The notes below the pieces were generated by a model. That model searched no databases. It saw only the letters and a program-made list of their open reading frames with translations, and was not told the origin of the DNA. Both the position numbers and the translations under genes were made by a program. Positions 1 to 8,914 of a DNA stretch of 64,000 nucleotides are shown piece after piece (position 1 is the stretch's first letter; every line of letters starts with the position of its first letter). Location: NCBI GenBank assembly GCA_021373135.1, contig JAJFTH010000003.1:372001-436000 (forward strand). Reading direction: 5' to 3'. This DNA is from Bacteroidales bacterium (GTDB lineage Bacteria > Bacteroidota > Bacteroidia > Bacteroidales > UBA1402).

Positions 1-2
1 CG

Positions 3-1883
3 GTTGTGACACAAACAACCTATGATTCAGCTTTTTGGACAGAAGGATTGACAGCGGACGGTGCCGGTTGGGGACATGGAAAACAATGTCTGATATGGGA
101 CTATCCTGTTGATGGCATCAGCAGTGCTTTAGGTATTCTCAGTGAGCTGAATGCTACCCCCTGGGTTCAAAAATTAGATAGGACGAATGTAGAGGCACTG
201 ATGAATTATGTTCGGAGATCCGCTTTTTATTATCAAAAGGGATATGCACCGCCATTGTTTACCAGAGCGAATGCGACAGCAAACAAAGCAGCTTCGACAA
301 TAAGATCTTTGACATTGGTCAACTCGATACTCAGCTATTTTTCTTCTTCACTGACTTCCGCAGAAATTGCAGAATTGAACCAATTTAAAACGGAAGCCAA
401 CAACAAAAATATTGTGATGGATAAGTATCCGAACGGCTCTTATCATGGCTCGCGTTATTTTTTCAACAATGATGATCTGGTGAAGATAAATAAGAACTAT
501 ATGATTTTCATCAATATGGCATCTTGGAGGGTGTGTGGATTGGAAAGTGCTTTAGCAGATGGGAATGCCTATAATTTTTATTCGGCTGATGGAACAACAT
601 TATTTCAACGTTCCGGAGATGAATATGTAAAGGCTATCGGAGCCATGAATCAAAGCGCGATGCCTGGTATCACTGCCAGGCAGATAAATAATAGTGCTTT
701 GGTTCCAATTACACATTGGAGAGGATTTAACAGTAAACATCATTTTGCAGCAGGAACCACCAGTTTTGGAGATCATTTTGCAGGTGGATTTATATTTGAA
801 AAGCAGGATGCCTCTGTTAGTGAAGGCAGTTCAAGTCAGAGCAATCAGAATCCGGCCATTTATGGCGTAAAAGCGTATAAAGGATATTTCATGTTCGGCG
901 ATATCATGGTGGCCATGGGAGCCGGAATTACCAACCTGAATACCTCGCTCAGCGGAAATGTTTATACAACGGTAGAGCAAACACTCCGTAAATCAGATTT
1001 GTCGGTGAATGGCACCCCCATTACTGATGCAACTTACAGCGAAATTTTAAAAAGCAGCACTGACAATTCTGCCGCAATAAAATGGGTGTGCAACAATGGC
1101 TTTACATTTGGAGTAGTACCTGCATATACAACGGGAGAGGTAAAACTGACGGCGGAGACACGTAATACCATCTGGAAGACGTTGTCTCCATCAACGAATA
1201 AATCCATCAGTGAAACCACGACTCAGATGGTACAGCTTCATATTGATCATGGTAAAACAGTAACAAACGGTTCTTATGTCTATTTCGTTTCTGCAAATGG
1301 TATACCAGACAGTTTGCCAAAATTAATTGCAAATACGACTGCCCTTCAGGCTGCCGCATCTGCTGATAGTACTGTGATTGGTGCCGTATTTTATGATGAT
1401 TCACAAAGTCTTTATTTTGGCAATTATTCTTATAAACTTTCATCACCTGCGGCCTTGTTGATTGAGAAACAAGACAATTCAACGGCTTTAATTACTGTAA
1501 CAGATGCCAAAATGGATAGTACCCTAAAACAGATAACGCTGACAACAACACTTCCTATATCTGGAGATAACGTAACCAACAGCAATGAAACTTATTTTTT
1601 GAATGTTCCGTTACCTGAAAAAGAACTCTGTGGTTCGCCTGTTACAGTACAAGTGGCACTTGGCAGCAATGTGGGTGTGGTGAAACATATTCAGGATAAA
1701 TTGCAGTTTGTCATTAAAGGGCATCACCTTTATTTTTCAAATCCTGTCCGTCAACTTTCCGTGTACAATCTATTGGGTATAAATGTTGTCCGGAAATACA
1801 ATGCGAATGAATGCAGCCTTCCTTTAAGCGGAATGTATCTTGTATCGGCAGACGGAAAAGAACAAAAAGTACTTATCAAATAA
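3..1883 (+). CDS. PL8-family polysaccharide lyase (chondroitin ABC/hyaluronate lyase-like), 3' part
   Basis: The open frame runs in from the left edge with no stop, so the true start lies outside the window; the GTG at position 6 is not a credible start. About 625 residues are visible. The segment with WGHG (His about residue 24) and DYP (Tyr 33), then Arg 87 and Glu 180, resembles the His-Tyr-Arg-Glu set of chondroitin ABC lyases; the Arg-to-Glu spacing (93) equals that of the Proteus vulgaris enzyme. Family members cleave uronic-acid-containing polysaccharides by beta-elimination. The last 60 or so residues (a stretch with YNLLG and GMYLVS, ending in KVLIK) look like a T9SS sorting tail, so the enzyme is probably exported to the cell surface. 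Family assignment is firm; the exact substrate is not readable. Confidence 0.85.
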   Translation, partial: VVTQTTYDSAFWTEGLTADGAGWGHGKQCLIWDYPVDGISSALGILSELNATPWVQKLDRTNVEALMNYVRRSAFYYQKGYAPPLFTRANATANKAASTIRSLTLVNSILSYFSSSLTSAEIAELNQFKTEANNKNIVMDKYPNGSYHGSRYFFNNDDLVKINKNYMIFINMASWRVCGLESALADGNAYNFYSADGTTLFQRSGDEYVKAIGAMNQSAMPGITARQINNSALVPITHWRGFNSKHHFAAGTTSFGDHFAGGFIFEKQDASVSEGSSSQSNQNPAIYGVKAYKGYFMFGDIMVAMGAGITNLNTSLSGNVYTTVEQTLRKSDLSVNGTPITDATYSEILKSSTDNSAAIKWVCNNGFTFGVVPAYTTGEVKLTAETRNTIWKTLSPSTNKSISETTTQMVQLHIDHGKTVTNGSYVYFVSANGIPDSLPKLIANTTALQAAASADSTVIGAVFYDDSQSLYFGNYSYKLSSPAALLIEKQDNSTALITVTDAKMDSTLKQITLTTTLPISGDNVTNSNETYFLNVPLPEKELCGSPVTVQVALGSNVGVVKHIQDKLQFVIKGHHLYFSNPVRQLSVYNLLGINVVRKYNANECSLPLSGMYLVSADGKEQKVLIK

Positions 1884-1928
1884 AGTTACTCAGGAAAACC
1901 AAGCTGTTGAATTGGTAATAATCAAAGA

Positions 1929-3236
1929 TCAATGCTGCTTTTTCAGCTGTTTCTGAATCTTTTTGATGGCCGATTCTATCGATTTTTCAGGTTCAATGAC
2001 ATTATAATCCCCCCAGAAAGCAGGATCAGCAAACCCCTCTGCTTCATCGGATATCACAGTTGATGGCCTCAGACGTTCTTTTGGTATGGACAACTTCTCC
2101 CCTTCTTCAGGAAATGTCCAGTCCGTAACAGCCATTTCCATCACCGATCCATAATTCGTATTAAACAATTTCCTCTTCCAATCGATATGAATATCCAATT
2201 CAACACGGCTGTAGCCCAAATACCAACGCCCATCCTTTTGTAAATAATCGGCACGAACATTAAACTTTGTCGGATAAACTTTGGCATTGAGAGGCCGCTT
2301 CTTGATAAATATCGCACTGACAGCATCCCTATTATCCAAATTTAAACTATACACCGCACTGATCATGGTCAAATTTTCCGAATCAATGTATAATTTCCCG
2401 TAATACATCGGTTCAGAAATATATGAAAGAGGTTTAAAATCAACTACATAGATAAGCCTGTCATCAATACGTGTAGCCTGATCGAATGAAAATTCATAGG
2501 AATTCATCATGGACTTGTCAAAAATATCGTCGGTATACTTCATCACATCTGCATGTAAAGTATTGTATGGGCCACCCATCAACTTAAAGATCAAAGTATC
2601 CAGCTTCTGATAATCCGTACTTTTTCTGGCCTTATAAAGAGATGCCACATCCTCTCTTGTTGAAGTATACGGGCTCCTGTTAACATTCACCACGGCCTCC
2701 AAAAGAGAAACATACGTTTTCCGCTTTTTGATGGTCTCTCGATAAAAAGCAGTCATCGATGCTGAATTATTTTGATAATTGTCCTTTTTCTTTTCCAGCA
2801 CCGCAAGAATCAAAGAGGTTGCATCACTAAAAACCACACTGATTTCCGGCAGCATAACAGTCAGCTCATCCAATTTAAGAATGCTTGATTCAGGATCAAG
2901 ACTTGAAATCGGAGAAACCTTGTTCCTATATCCCAAAAAAGTCACTATCAAATTACCATCCAACAAATTCAAAGGAATCTTTATGGAAAAGGAGCCTTCT
3001 GAATTAGTGATTGTGGATATATTGGAACCTTTCAACATGATGGAAGCAAAAGCAAGCGGATTACCATTCTTATGATCCATCACCTTGCCTTTGTACAACA
3101 CAAAGCCGGTTGAGTCAGATTGAACCATCAACTGACCTGTAGAAGAAGCATACAACCCTTCGGAACAAAAAACCATCCCAAAAAGCAACAAATAAGTCAA
3201 AAATTTTTCATAAAAAAAGTCTATACTTGTTTTCAT
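1929..3236 (-). CDS. Exported protein with carboxypeptidase-like regulatory domain
   Basis: The start is placed at the ATG at 3236 (MKTSIDFF) because it opens directly into a hydrophobic signal peptide; a longer frame begins at 3272. About 435 residues. After the signal peptide comes a CarboxypepD_reg-like beta-sandwich (roughly residues 48-130, with the pattern KGKVMDHKNGNPLAFASI and a later GYRNK), followed by about 300 residues I do not recognise. Such proteins are common in Bacteroidota envelopes and are usually of unknown function. It follows the TonB receptor gene on the same strand after a gap of about 200 bp, so the two may be co-expressed. It converges with the lyase gene at its 3' end. 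Confidence 0.75.
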   Translation of the reverse strand: MKTSIDFFYEKFLTYLLLFGMVFCSEGLYASSTGQLMVQSDSTGFVLYKGKVMDHKNGNPLAFASIMLKGSNISTITNSEGSFSIKIPLNLLDGNLIVTFLGYRNKVSPISSLDPESSILKLDELTVMLPEISVVFSDATSLILAVLEKKKDNYQNNSASMTAFYRETIKKRKTYVSLLEAVVNVNRSPYTSTREDVASLYKARKSTDYQKLDTLIFKLMGGPYNTLHADVMKYTDDIFDKSMMNSYEFSFDQATRIDDRLIYVVDFKPLSYISEPMYYGKLYIDSENLTMISAVYSLNLDNRDAVSAIFIKKRPLNAKVYPTKFNVRADYLQKDGRWYLGYSRVELDIHIDWKRKLFNTNYGSVMEMAVTDWTFPEEGEKLSIPKERLRPSTVISDEAEGFADPAFWGDYNVIEPEKSIESAIKKIQKQLKKQH

Positions 3237-3443
3237 GATCGTAGGATTTATAAACCGGGAAAGTATTAACACAAAATCTATGACAAAATGCCGGGAAAAG
3301 TCTTAAGCTTAAAACTTATAGATAATTTTAAAATTCAACATCAAAGATGGGAATTGAAAACAATATTTGCAAGTAATTCGGCATCAAAAATCCAATCATT
3401 CAAGGTGGTACGGTGCAATAGACGGAACCTGATTCATAAAAAC

Positions 3444-5822
3444 CTACATTTTTATAATCATTCCGATGGTTGGTAAAATGCTGCCACCCAATGACTCGAT
3501 TTTACGTAATTGATAGCTGGAGGAGTCATTCGGGTCCGTTACAGGCTGTCCGTTTTCATCAAGATTGGTATAGATAGAAGAACCTTCAGATTTAAAATTA
3601 AATACATTTTGTATATCTGCATACAAATTGAGTACCCATTTTTTGAAATAATATTCCTTGTCAATCCGAATATCTACAATGTGGGTATGGCTTAAACGCA
3701 AAGAATTGAATTTGCTGTAATCCAAATAAGGTTGGTTTTGAATGTCCCACGCAGTTTTTTTGCTCGATAAAACGGCATCGATCGGCGTATTAGGCACTCC
3801 ACCGACAAAACGCTGGCGGATAGAGATGTTACAGTTTTTCGGTAGTTTATAGTTGGCTGTCAAATTTGACAAATATTTGGTATCCCAGGATGAAGGGTAA
3901 TAAATGCCTGCCATATTGGTGAATTCACTTCGGAAATAAGTATAGGTATAAGTCAGGTTTAGATTGTTTATATCCATGATCTTGAACAAAAGTTCAATGC
4001 CATAAGCCCTGCCTTTGCCTGTTGAAATTAGTTCTTCGTCACCGACTTGTCCGTACTCCGTGCCTTTGCTGGCTGTGCTGAATCCATCGCCCACGGACAA
4101 GGTGTAATGTTGATACTGCTTGTAAAAACCTTCCATACTTATACGCATTTTTTCTGCAGGACGATATTCAAAACCGAGAATGGCCTGATTGGAAACAATA
4201 TAACGTAGATTTTCATTTTGATTGACTAATATTCCTGCTGAATTTCTGTAACCGAGGGTGGTGTAAGAGGGCTGCATGGTGTATCTTCCCACATTGGCAT
4301 TCAGGTCAATTTTCCCTGACAAGGCATAAGACGCCGATAATCTAGGAGAAAATTGGTTGAACGGATTCTTCATGTTTAAGTTGTAATTATTACCGCTAAT
4401 ACTGATACCCAAAGAAAGTTTCAAATAATTGTTGAAATATTCATCGGATACCTGCGCAAATGCCTGATAGCCAAACAAGTTCAGTCTTGTGCTGTAATTC
4501 AATTCGCTGACCGCATTGTTGCTGTATAATTTTCGATAGGTATCATTCGTGTAATAGGCATATTTCAGGCTACCGCCAATCAGCAATTTGACAGGCATAT
4601 CCGGATAGCTGCGCTCAAAACGGAGCTTGTTTTCTGCTTCATCCGATGCGTAGTTCGAGGTTTTCGGCAGGTTATCGTCATTATCCTGATATTTATAATT
4701 GGCATTGTGAAGCATATTGCGACTCAGTATCCAGGTGTCGAAATAATTTTCGGAGAAGTGTTTGTAAACTGTTCCGACTGCATAGTTCCATTGTTTATAA
4801 ATGGGCAGGTAGGCCAAAAGGTATCGCTGGATTTCTGTCGGATTCTTGATACCTGTATTCAATACCATATCGTCTATGGCACCGATTCCTATGAATGAAA
4901 GCTCGTTCTTGGCATTGAGCATGATTTTGTTTTTTAACTGAAAATCTGTGTAGGTAGGCAGAAAAGGCAATCCGATGGCACTAAACAGAAATTGCAGATA
5001 AGATTGTCTGGCTGAAGCTATAAAGGTGGATTTTTTCCCCAATGGTCCGTCTATGGTCAGGGCAGCATCTGAAGCACCTACAGATAATTTGGTATGGATT
5101 TTGTCCTTACTGCCATCCTTTTGCTTGATTTCCATAACGGAACTCAGTGCATTTCCGCGATTTGCCGGAAAGGCTCCTGTATAAAAATTGATTTCACGAA
5201 CAAAGTCCGGGTTGATAACTCCGATTGTTCCACCGGAAGATCCCTGCGTCGCAAAATGGTTGATAACCGGTATCTCCACCCCGTCAAGGTAAAACACATT
5301 TTCCGAGGGACCGCCCCCACGAACAATCAAATCGTTCCTGTTTGCAGCTGTTGCCCCGACGCCGGGTACGGACTGGACAACTTTGGAAACATCACGATTG
5401 GTACCTGCACTTTTTTCTATTTCCTGAACGCCAATTCTGATGAGGGATAAAGGGCTGTCTATTTTTTTCAGATTGAAGCTTTTTTTGACGGTAACCTCCG
5501 CCAATTGGGTTGAAGATTCCAGAACGACTACATCAATAAACGTGATCTGATTCCCCTGTACCTGAAATTCCGGTGAAATTGTCGTTTCAAAGCCGATGGA
5601 GCTTACTACCACACGTTTAAAACCAGGTTCAACACCTGTGAAAATGTAGTTTCCGTTAAGGTCTGAAAAAGAACTTATCGTTGTTCCCTGAATGGTAATT
5701 GTTGCAGATTCAATGGATTGATTGGTCTTGACATTATAAATTCTTCCCTTGATGATGCCTTTCTGGGCAAAAGAGATGGCCGAAAGTAAAATGAACAAGA
5801 AGAACAGGCATAAACTTTTCAT
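3444..5822 (-). CDS. TonB-dependent outer-membrane receptor
   Basis: 792 residues. The order is signal peptide (1-19), carboxypeptidase-like regulatory domain (about 22-105, GIIKGRIYNVKT), plug domain (about 125-235, with VPGVGA and a LIVRGGGPSEN segment) and a long beta-barrel. These proteins import large ligands across the outer membrane using TonB energy. No SusD partner is next to it, so it is not a classic SusC/D glycan importer. A TATATTTG box lies upstream (5861-5868), and the response-regulator gene ends 59 bp upstream, so read-through from the sensor operon is also possible. The ligand is not deducible. Confidence 0.9.
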   Translation of the reverse strand: MKSLCLFFLFILLSAISFAQKGIIKGRIYNVKTNQSIESATITIQGTTISSFSDLNGNYIFTGVEPGFKRVVVSSIGFETTISPEFQVQGNQITFIDVVVLESSTQLAEVTVKKSFNLKKIDSPLSLIRIGVQEIEKSAGTNRDVSKVVQSVPGVGATAANRNDLIVRGGGPSENVFYLDGVEIPVINHFATQGSSGGTIGVINPDFVREINFYTGAFPANRGNALSSVMEIKQKDGSKDKIHTKLSVGASDAALTIDGPLGKKSTFIASARQSYLQFLFSAIGLPFLPTYTDFQLKNKIMLNAKNELSFIGIGAIDDMVLNTGIKNPTEIQRYLLAYLPIYKQWNYAVGTVYKHFSENYFDTWILSRNMLHNANYKYQDNDDNLPKTSNYASDEAENKLRFERSYPDMPVKLLIGGSLKYAYYTNDTYRKLYSNNAVSELNYSTRLNLFGYQAFAQVSDEYFNNYLKLSLGISISGNNYNLNMKNPFNQFSPRLSASYALSGKIDLNANVGRYTMQPSYTTLGYRNSAGILVNQNENLRYIVSNQAILGFEYRPAEKMRISMEGFYKQYQHYTLSVGDGFSTASKGTEYGQVGDEELISTGKGRAYGIELLFKIMDINNLNLTYTYTYFRSEFTNMAGIYYPSSWDTKYLSNLTANYKLPKNCNISIRQRFVGGVPNTPIDAVLSSKKTAWDIQNQPYLDYSKFNSLRLSHTHIVDIRIDKEYYFKKWVLNLYADIQNVFNFKSEGSSIYTNLDENGQPVTDPNDSSSYQLRKIESLGGSILPTIGMIIKM

Positions 5823-5860
5823 AAACTTTATGTCTAAGATGTGTCGTAAAATAATTTAAG

Positions 5861-5868
5861 CAAATATA
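5861..5868 (-). promoter_or_regulatory. Candidate -7 promoter box for the TonB receptor gene
   Basis: On the minus strand this reads TATATTTG, an exact match to the Bacteroidota -7 consensus TAnnTTTG, 38 bases ahead of the receptor ATG. No clear TTTG is present at the expected -33 position, so this is a candidate only. Confidence 0.35.
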
Positions 5869-5881
5869 ACTTAAATTATCA

Positions 5882-6772
5882 TCAGTACCCTTGAAGAGAA
5901 AGACTTAGATTGGTGTTTTCATCAAGATCCATTTTTTTTCTGATACGATAAACGGCCTTCCTGACGGCTTCATAATTTGAATAGTTCAATATAGATATTT
6001 CTTTTATGGACATTCCGATCTTCTGTAAAGCACAGATTCTTAGTTCTCCTGTCGTAATATTTGGAAAATCTTGTTTTAATCTGGAATAAAAATCATTGTT
6101 GACTTCAATAAAACGCTTTTCAAAAAGTTGCCAGTTGAAACAATTCGATTCATTATCATACCTATCGAGAATTTTTGTCAAATGACTTTTAAAATCTTCG
6201 CAACTATCGATTTCTTCAGCAAAAATTTCAGACCGTAAAGCTGTCAGCATTTTTTTACTTTGAAATATTTCAACTGCTGCAACAATCATTTCTTTTTCTC
6301 TTTTCGTAAGTTCGTTTTGTAGAAAACTGTAGCGGGATTCAAGAAGCTCTTTCTCCTTATCATGGATCAATTGTTTCATTTTCAAAGACTGCCTGTGTAA
6401 ATCTACGGTCTTTAGTATACTTTCAATGCGAGCTTGTAATTCAATTTCATCCACAGGTTTTCTTAAAAAATCAGCGGCTCCGGTCTCCAATGCAGATCTA
6501 AGGTCATCAGAATTTGTACGAAGTCCTGTTGATATAATGACTGGAATCTCTCTTGTCTCCGGAATCGATTTGATCTCTTTAAGAACATCTATACCGTCTT
6601 TTAACGGCATGATCCAATCAAGTATCAACAAATCGGGTAAAAATTCCAAAATTGTTTTTACAGTATCAAATGGATTTGTAATGCCGAGAACTTCATACTT
6701 GGAAGCATCAAGATAAGTTTTTATTACATCAGTGGACTCTGCTTCATCATCAACGATCAGTATCTTTCTCAT
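5882..6772 (-). CDS. Two-component response regulator with C-terminal HTH
   Basis: 296 residues. The N-terminal receiver domain (about 1-125) has the acidic pair Asp8/Asp9, the phospho-acceptor Asp52 (LLILDWIMP), Thr82 and Lys105 (RKP). A helical linker of about 100 residues follows, then a helix-turn-helix near 240-290 with GELRICALQKIGMSIKEIS, the pattern found in Bacteroidota regulators of the LuxR/HTH type. It is the last gene of a three-gene operon behind two sensor kinases (14 bp gap), so it is very likely their phosphorylation target. Possible binding sites are the repeated elements at 10967-10986 and 11010-11029; that link is inference. Confidence 0.9.
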   Translation of the reverse strand: MRKILIVDDEAESTDVIKTYLDASKYEVLGITNPFDTVKTILEFLPDLLILDWIMPLKDGIDVLKEIKSIPETREIPVIISTGLRTNSDDLRSALETGAADFLRKPVDEIELQARIESILKTVDLHRQSLKMKQLIHDKEKELLESRYSFLQNELTKREKEMIVAAVEIFQSKKMLTALRSEIFAEEIDSCEDFKSHLTKILDRYDNESNCFNWQLFEKRFIEVNNDFYSRLKQDFPNITTGELRICALQKIGMSIKEISILNYSNYEAVRKAVYRIRKKMDLDENTNLSLSLQGY

Positions 6773-6786
6773 GGGTATTTTCTGGT

Positions 6787-8832
6787 TTATTGATTAAAAT
6801 GTATACTGAATGTAGTTCCTATGCCTATTTCACTTGTACAAGTAATTGTACCGTTATTTATCTTCACCAACTCATTTACGATCAGTAATCCAATGCCGGA
6901 TCCCTTCTCTCCCGACGTTCCCAACCTTTTTTTACTTTTATCGGAATTGAAAATAGTTGACAGTTTATCCGGAGGAATACAAATGCCATGATCTGTTACT
7001 TCAATGATTGCTTTTCCATCTTCTTCCATATTTTTAATTTCAATTTTGCTGCCTATATATGAAAATTTAATGGCATTCGAAATCAGGTTTCGCAAGATAA
7101 TATTCAGATGACTTACGTCACAGCTGAATATAAAATTATTATCAATATCTGTCTGTAGTTTTATTCTTTTATTTTCAAACTGGTCGAAAAAAAATTGCTT
7201 TAGATCGCCCACTAATGATGAAAGGTCTGTAATGGTTTTTTTATCAGGATTATATGGAGTCTGTGAATAAGTCCAGTCTATTACATTTCCGACAATCTGA
7301 GCTCCTTTTTCTGATGCTGTTCGAATTTTTGAAAGATCCTGACAGTATAGATCCAAACTGTTGTGACTTTTAATTAGAATAGTGGAAAAAGTTTTGATTT
7401 TTTTGAAAATATAAGTGAGATCTGTGGATAATATTGAAATCAGAAATTTTTGCTGTTTGTTTATTTTAAAAAGTTCGTCATTTGCTGTTTGCAGATGTTC
7501 CGTTTTTGTTTCGACAATTTCAAGAAGACCATTGTTTATATCTGTTAGTTCGTGCGAAAGCTCGATGACGTTATGATACGATTTTGAATAATCTAAAAAT
7601 TCAAGAGCGGACTGAGTCATCATGTAAATGCAAACACCAATCTGGGAAATGAACCAAAATGAAGATTGGTTGGTCGCAAATACCAGGTCGTTAATGAATG
7701 TAGCAATCATAATCATGAATGATAATGCATTAACCACGGAATGAACTCTTTTCTTGATTATCGTAAGAATAAAAACATACAATAGGTATAATACACATAA
7801 AAAAGTCAGAAAAAGAATGGATCTAATATAGCTGAAAACTACTTGTAACGGGAAAAATGCGATAAAAATGAAAATCAGGAAGTATGAAATATTGACAACA
7901 GTCAAAACAGTTTTATTGATTTCGGCAGGATACCTTGTTTTGGCCAATGCAAACAACACCGGCGTACAAATCAATGTCATCATCCAAAAACGGTAGAGCA
8001 ATCCGAAATCAGCATTCCGGAATAAGTTTAAAACCGTAATATTGCTATCGAAAGCAAATTTCACAAAAAAGGCCAAACATATCCATGCAATATACTTATG
8101 CGATTTTTCCTGTGGATTGATCCTGCTAAAAATGACCTGTATGATAAGGAAAATCAGCAAAATGCTTAATATAAACATGGAATATATGGATTCTTTTAAT
8201 GAAAGCAGATTGATTTGAGTATCGTTTCCGAAATAACAGCGTCTCGAAATGCCCGAATAATGAGGATAAAAGAAATTACTTACATGCAATACGATATTAA
8301 TCGTGTCGGAATTAGAGGTGAAAGTCGTAGAACCGGGCGAATACATTGCTTTAAAACCCTCTTTACTTTCGGTTACATGTCCGACATGCTTTACAAGTTT
8401 ATCATTTATAAATAATTCATAGGCATAAGCCACACTGCCGATATAAATTCCAAAACCGTGATTTTTTAAAGTTTCATTTCTACCGGGAACTATTTTTAAG
8501 TAATAAGTGGCAATGCCAAAAGCAGGAAGTTTTTCCCCATCATATATAAACCCTTTCCAGTTTGAAGGAACATCTATATAAGTTTTTTGAGATTTCTGAA
8601 GTCCATTCATCTGGTTGGCAGATAAAAATGCACCGTAAAAAAACTGCCATTTTCCGGACAAGTCTATCATTTCACCGGTTTCCATTCTTTCATTTATACA
8701 TCCGGCCTTTTCAGACGGTGCACTTTCTGCTCCTGCTTGTGCTGAAACAGGAAAAAATAAAAGAAACACAGAAAACAAAAAGAACGTAATCATTTGAAAT
8801 TTTATTCGCTTTGGGTAAATTCCCTGCCCCAT
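6787..8832 (-). CDS. 7TMR-type sensor kinase homologue lacking the phospho-acceptor His
   Basis: 681 residues. After a signal peptide comes an extracellular beta-sandwich (about 45-200, with LSGKWQFFYG and GIATYYLKI), then seven membrane helices of the 7TMR-DISM type (about 212-425), a coiled region, a dimerisation helix and a C-terminal ATPase domain (about 555-681). The position that should be His in the H-box (pattern S-H-D) is Thr470 (LSTDL), read directly from an ACA codon at 7425-7423. The G1 box also deviates (DHGICI where DxGxGI is usual), while the N-box (NLISNAIKFS) and the GSGIGL motif remain. It is probably a pseudokinase or a partner of the intact kinase encoded upstream. An alternative start is Met14 (8793). 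Confidence 0.88.
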   Translation of the reverse strand: MGQGIYPKRIKFQMITFFLFSVFLLFFPVSAQAGAESAPSEKAGCINERMETGEMIDLSGKWQFFYGAFLSANQMNGLQKSQKTYIDVPSNWKGFIYDGEKLPAFGIATYYLKIVPGRNETLKNHGFGIYIGSVAYAYELFINDKLVKHVGHVTESKEGFKAMYSPGSTTFTSNSDTINIVLHVSNFFYPHYSGISRRCYFGNDTQINLLSLKESIYSMFILSILLIFLIIQVIFSRINPQEKSHKYIAWICLAFFVKFAFDSNITVLNLFRNADFGLLYRFWMMTLICTPVLFALAKTRYPAEINKTVLTVVNISYFLIFIFIAFFPLQVVFSYIRSILFLTFLCVLYLLYVFILTIIKKRVHSVVNALSFMIMIATFINDLVFATNQSSFWFISQIGVCIYMMTQSALEFLDYSKSYHNVIELSHELTDINNGLLEIVETKTEHLQTANDELFKINKQQKFLISILSTDLTYIFKKIKTFSTILIKSHNSLDLYCQDLSKIRTASEKGAQIVGNVIDWTYSQTPYNPDKKTITDLSSLVGDLKQFFFDQFENKRIKLQTDIDNNFIFSCDVSHLNIILRNLISNAIKFSYIGSKIEIKNMEEDGKAIIEVTDHGICIPPDKLSTIFNSDKSKKRLGTSGEKGSGIGLLIVNELVKINNGTITCTSEIGIGTTFSIHFNQ

Positions 8833-8860
8833 GGGACAAGTGTAACTATAGTTTTTTTTA

Positions 8861-8892
8861 GATACCCCCAGCTACTTGCGGCGGGGGGTATC
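8861..8892. other. Intergenic hairpin between the two kinase genes
   Basis: A 9-bp perfect inverted repeat, GATACCCCC (8861-8869) with GGGGGTATC (8884-8892) around a 14-base loop. It fills the 82-bp gap between the two sensor kinase genes. Neither strand carries a T-run after it, so it is not a standard intrinsic terminator; it may attenuate, process or protect the operon mRNA. GC-rich in an otherwise AT-rich gap. Confidence 0.5.
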
Positions 8893-8914
8893 ATTTAGTA
8901 TCACTGAAATGTCG

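Noticed and set aside
5094..5450. 118-codon open frame opposite the TonB receptor gene
   Set aside because: Fully inside a well-supported gene on the other strand, with no domain pattern.
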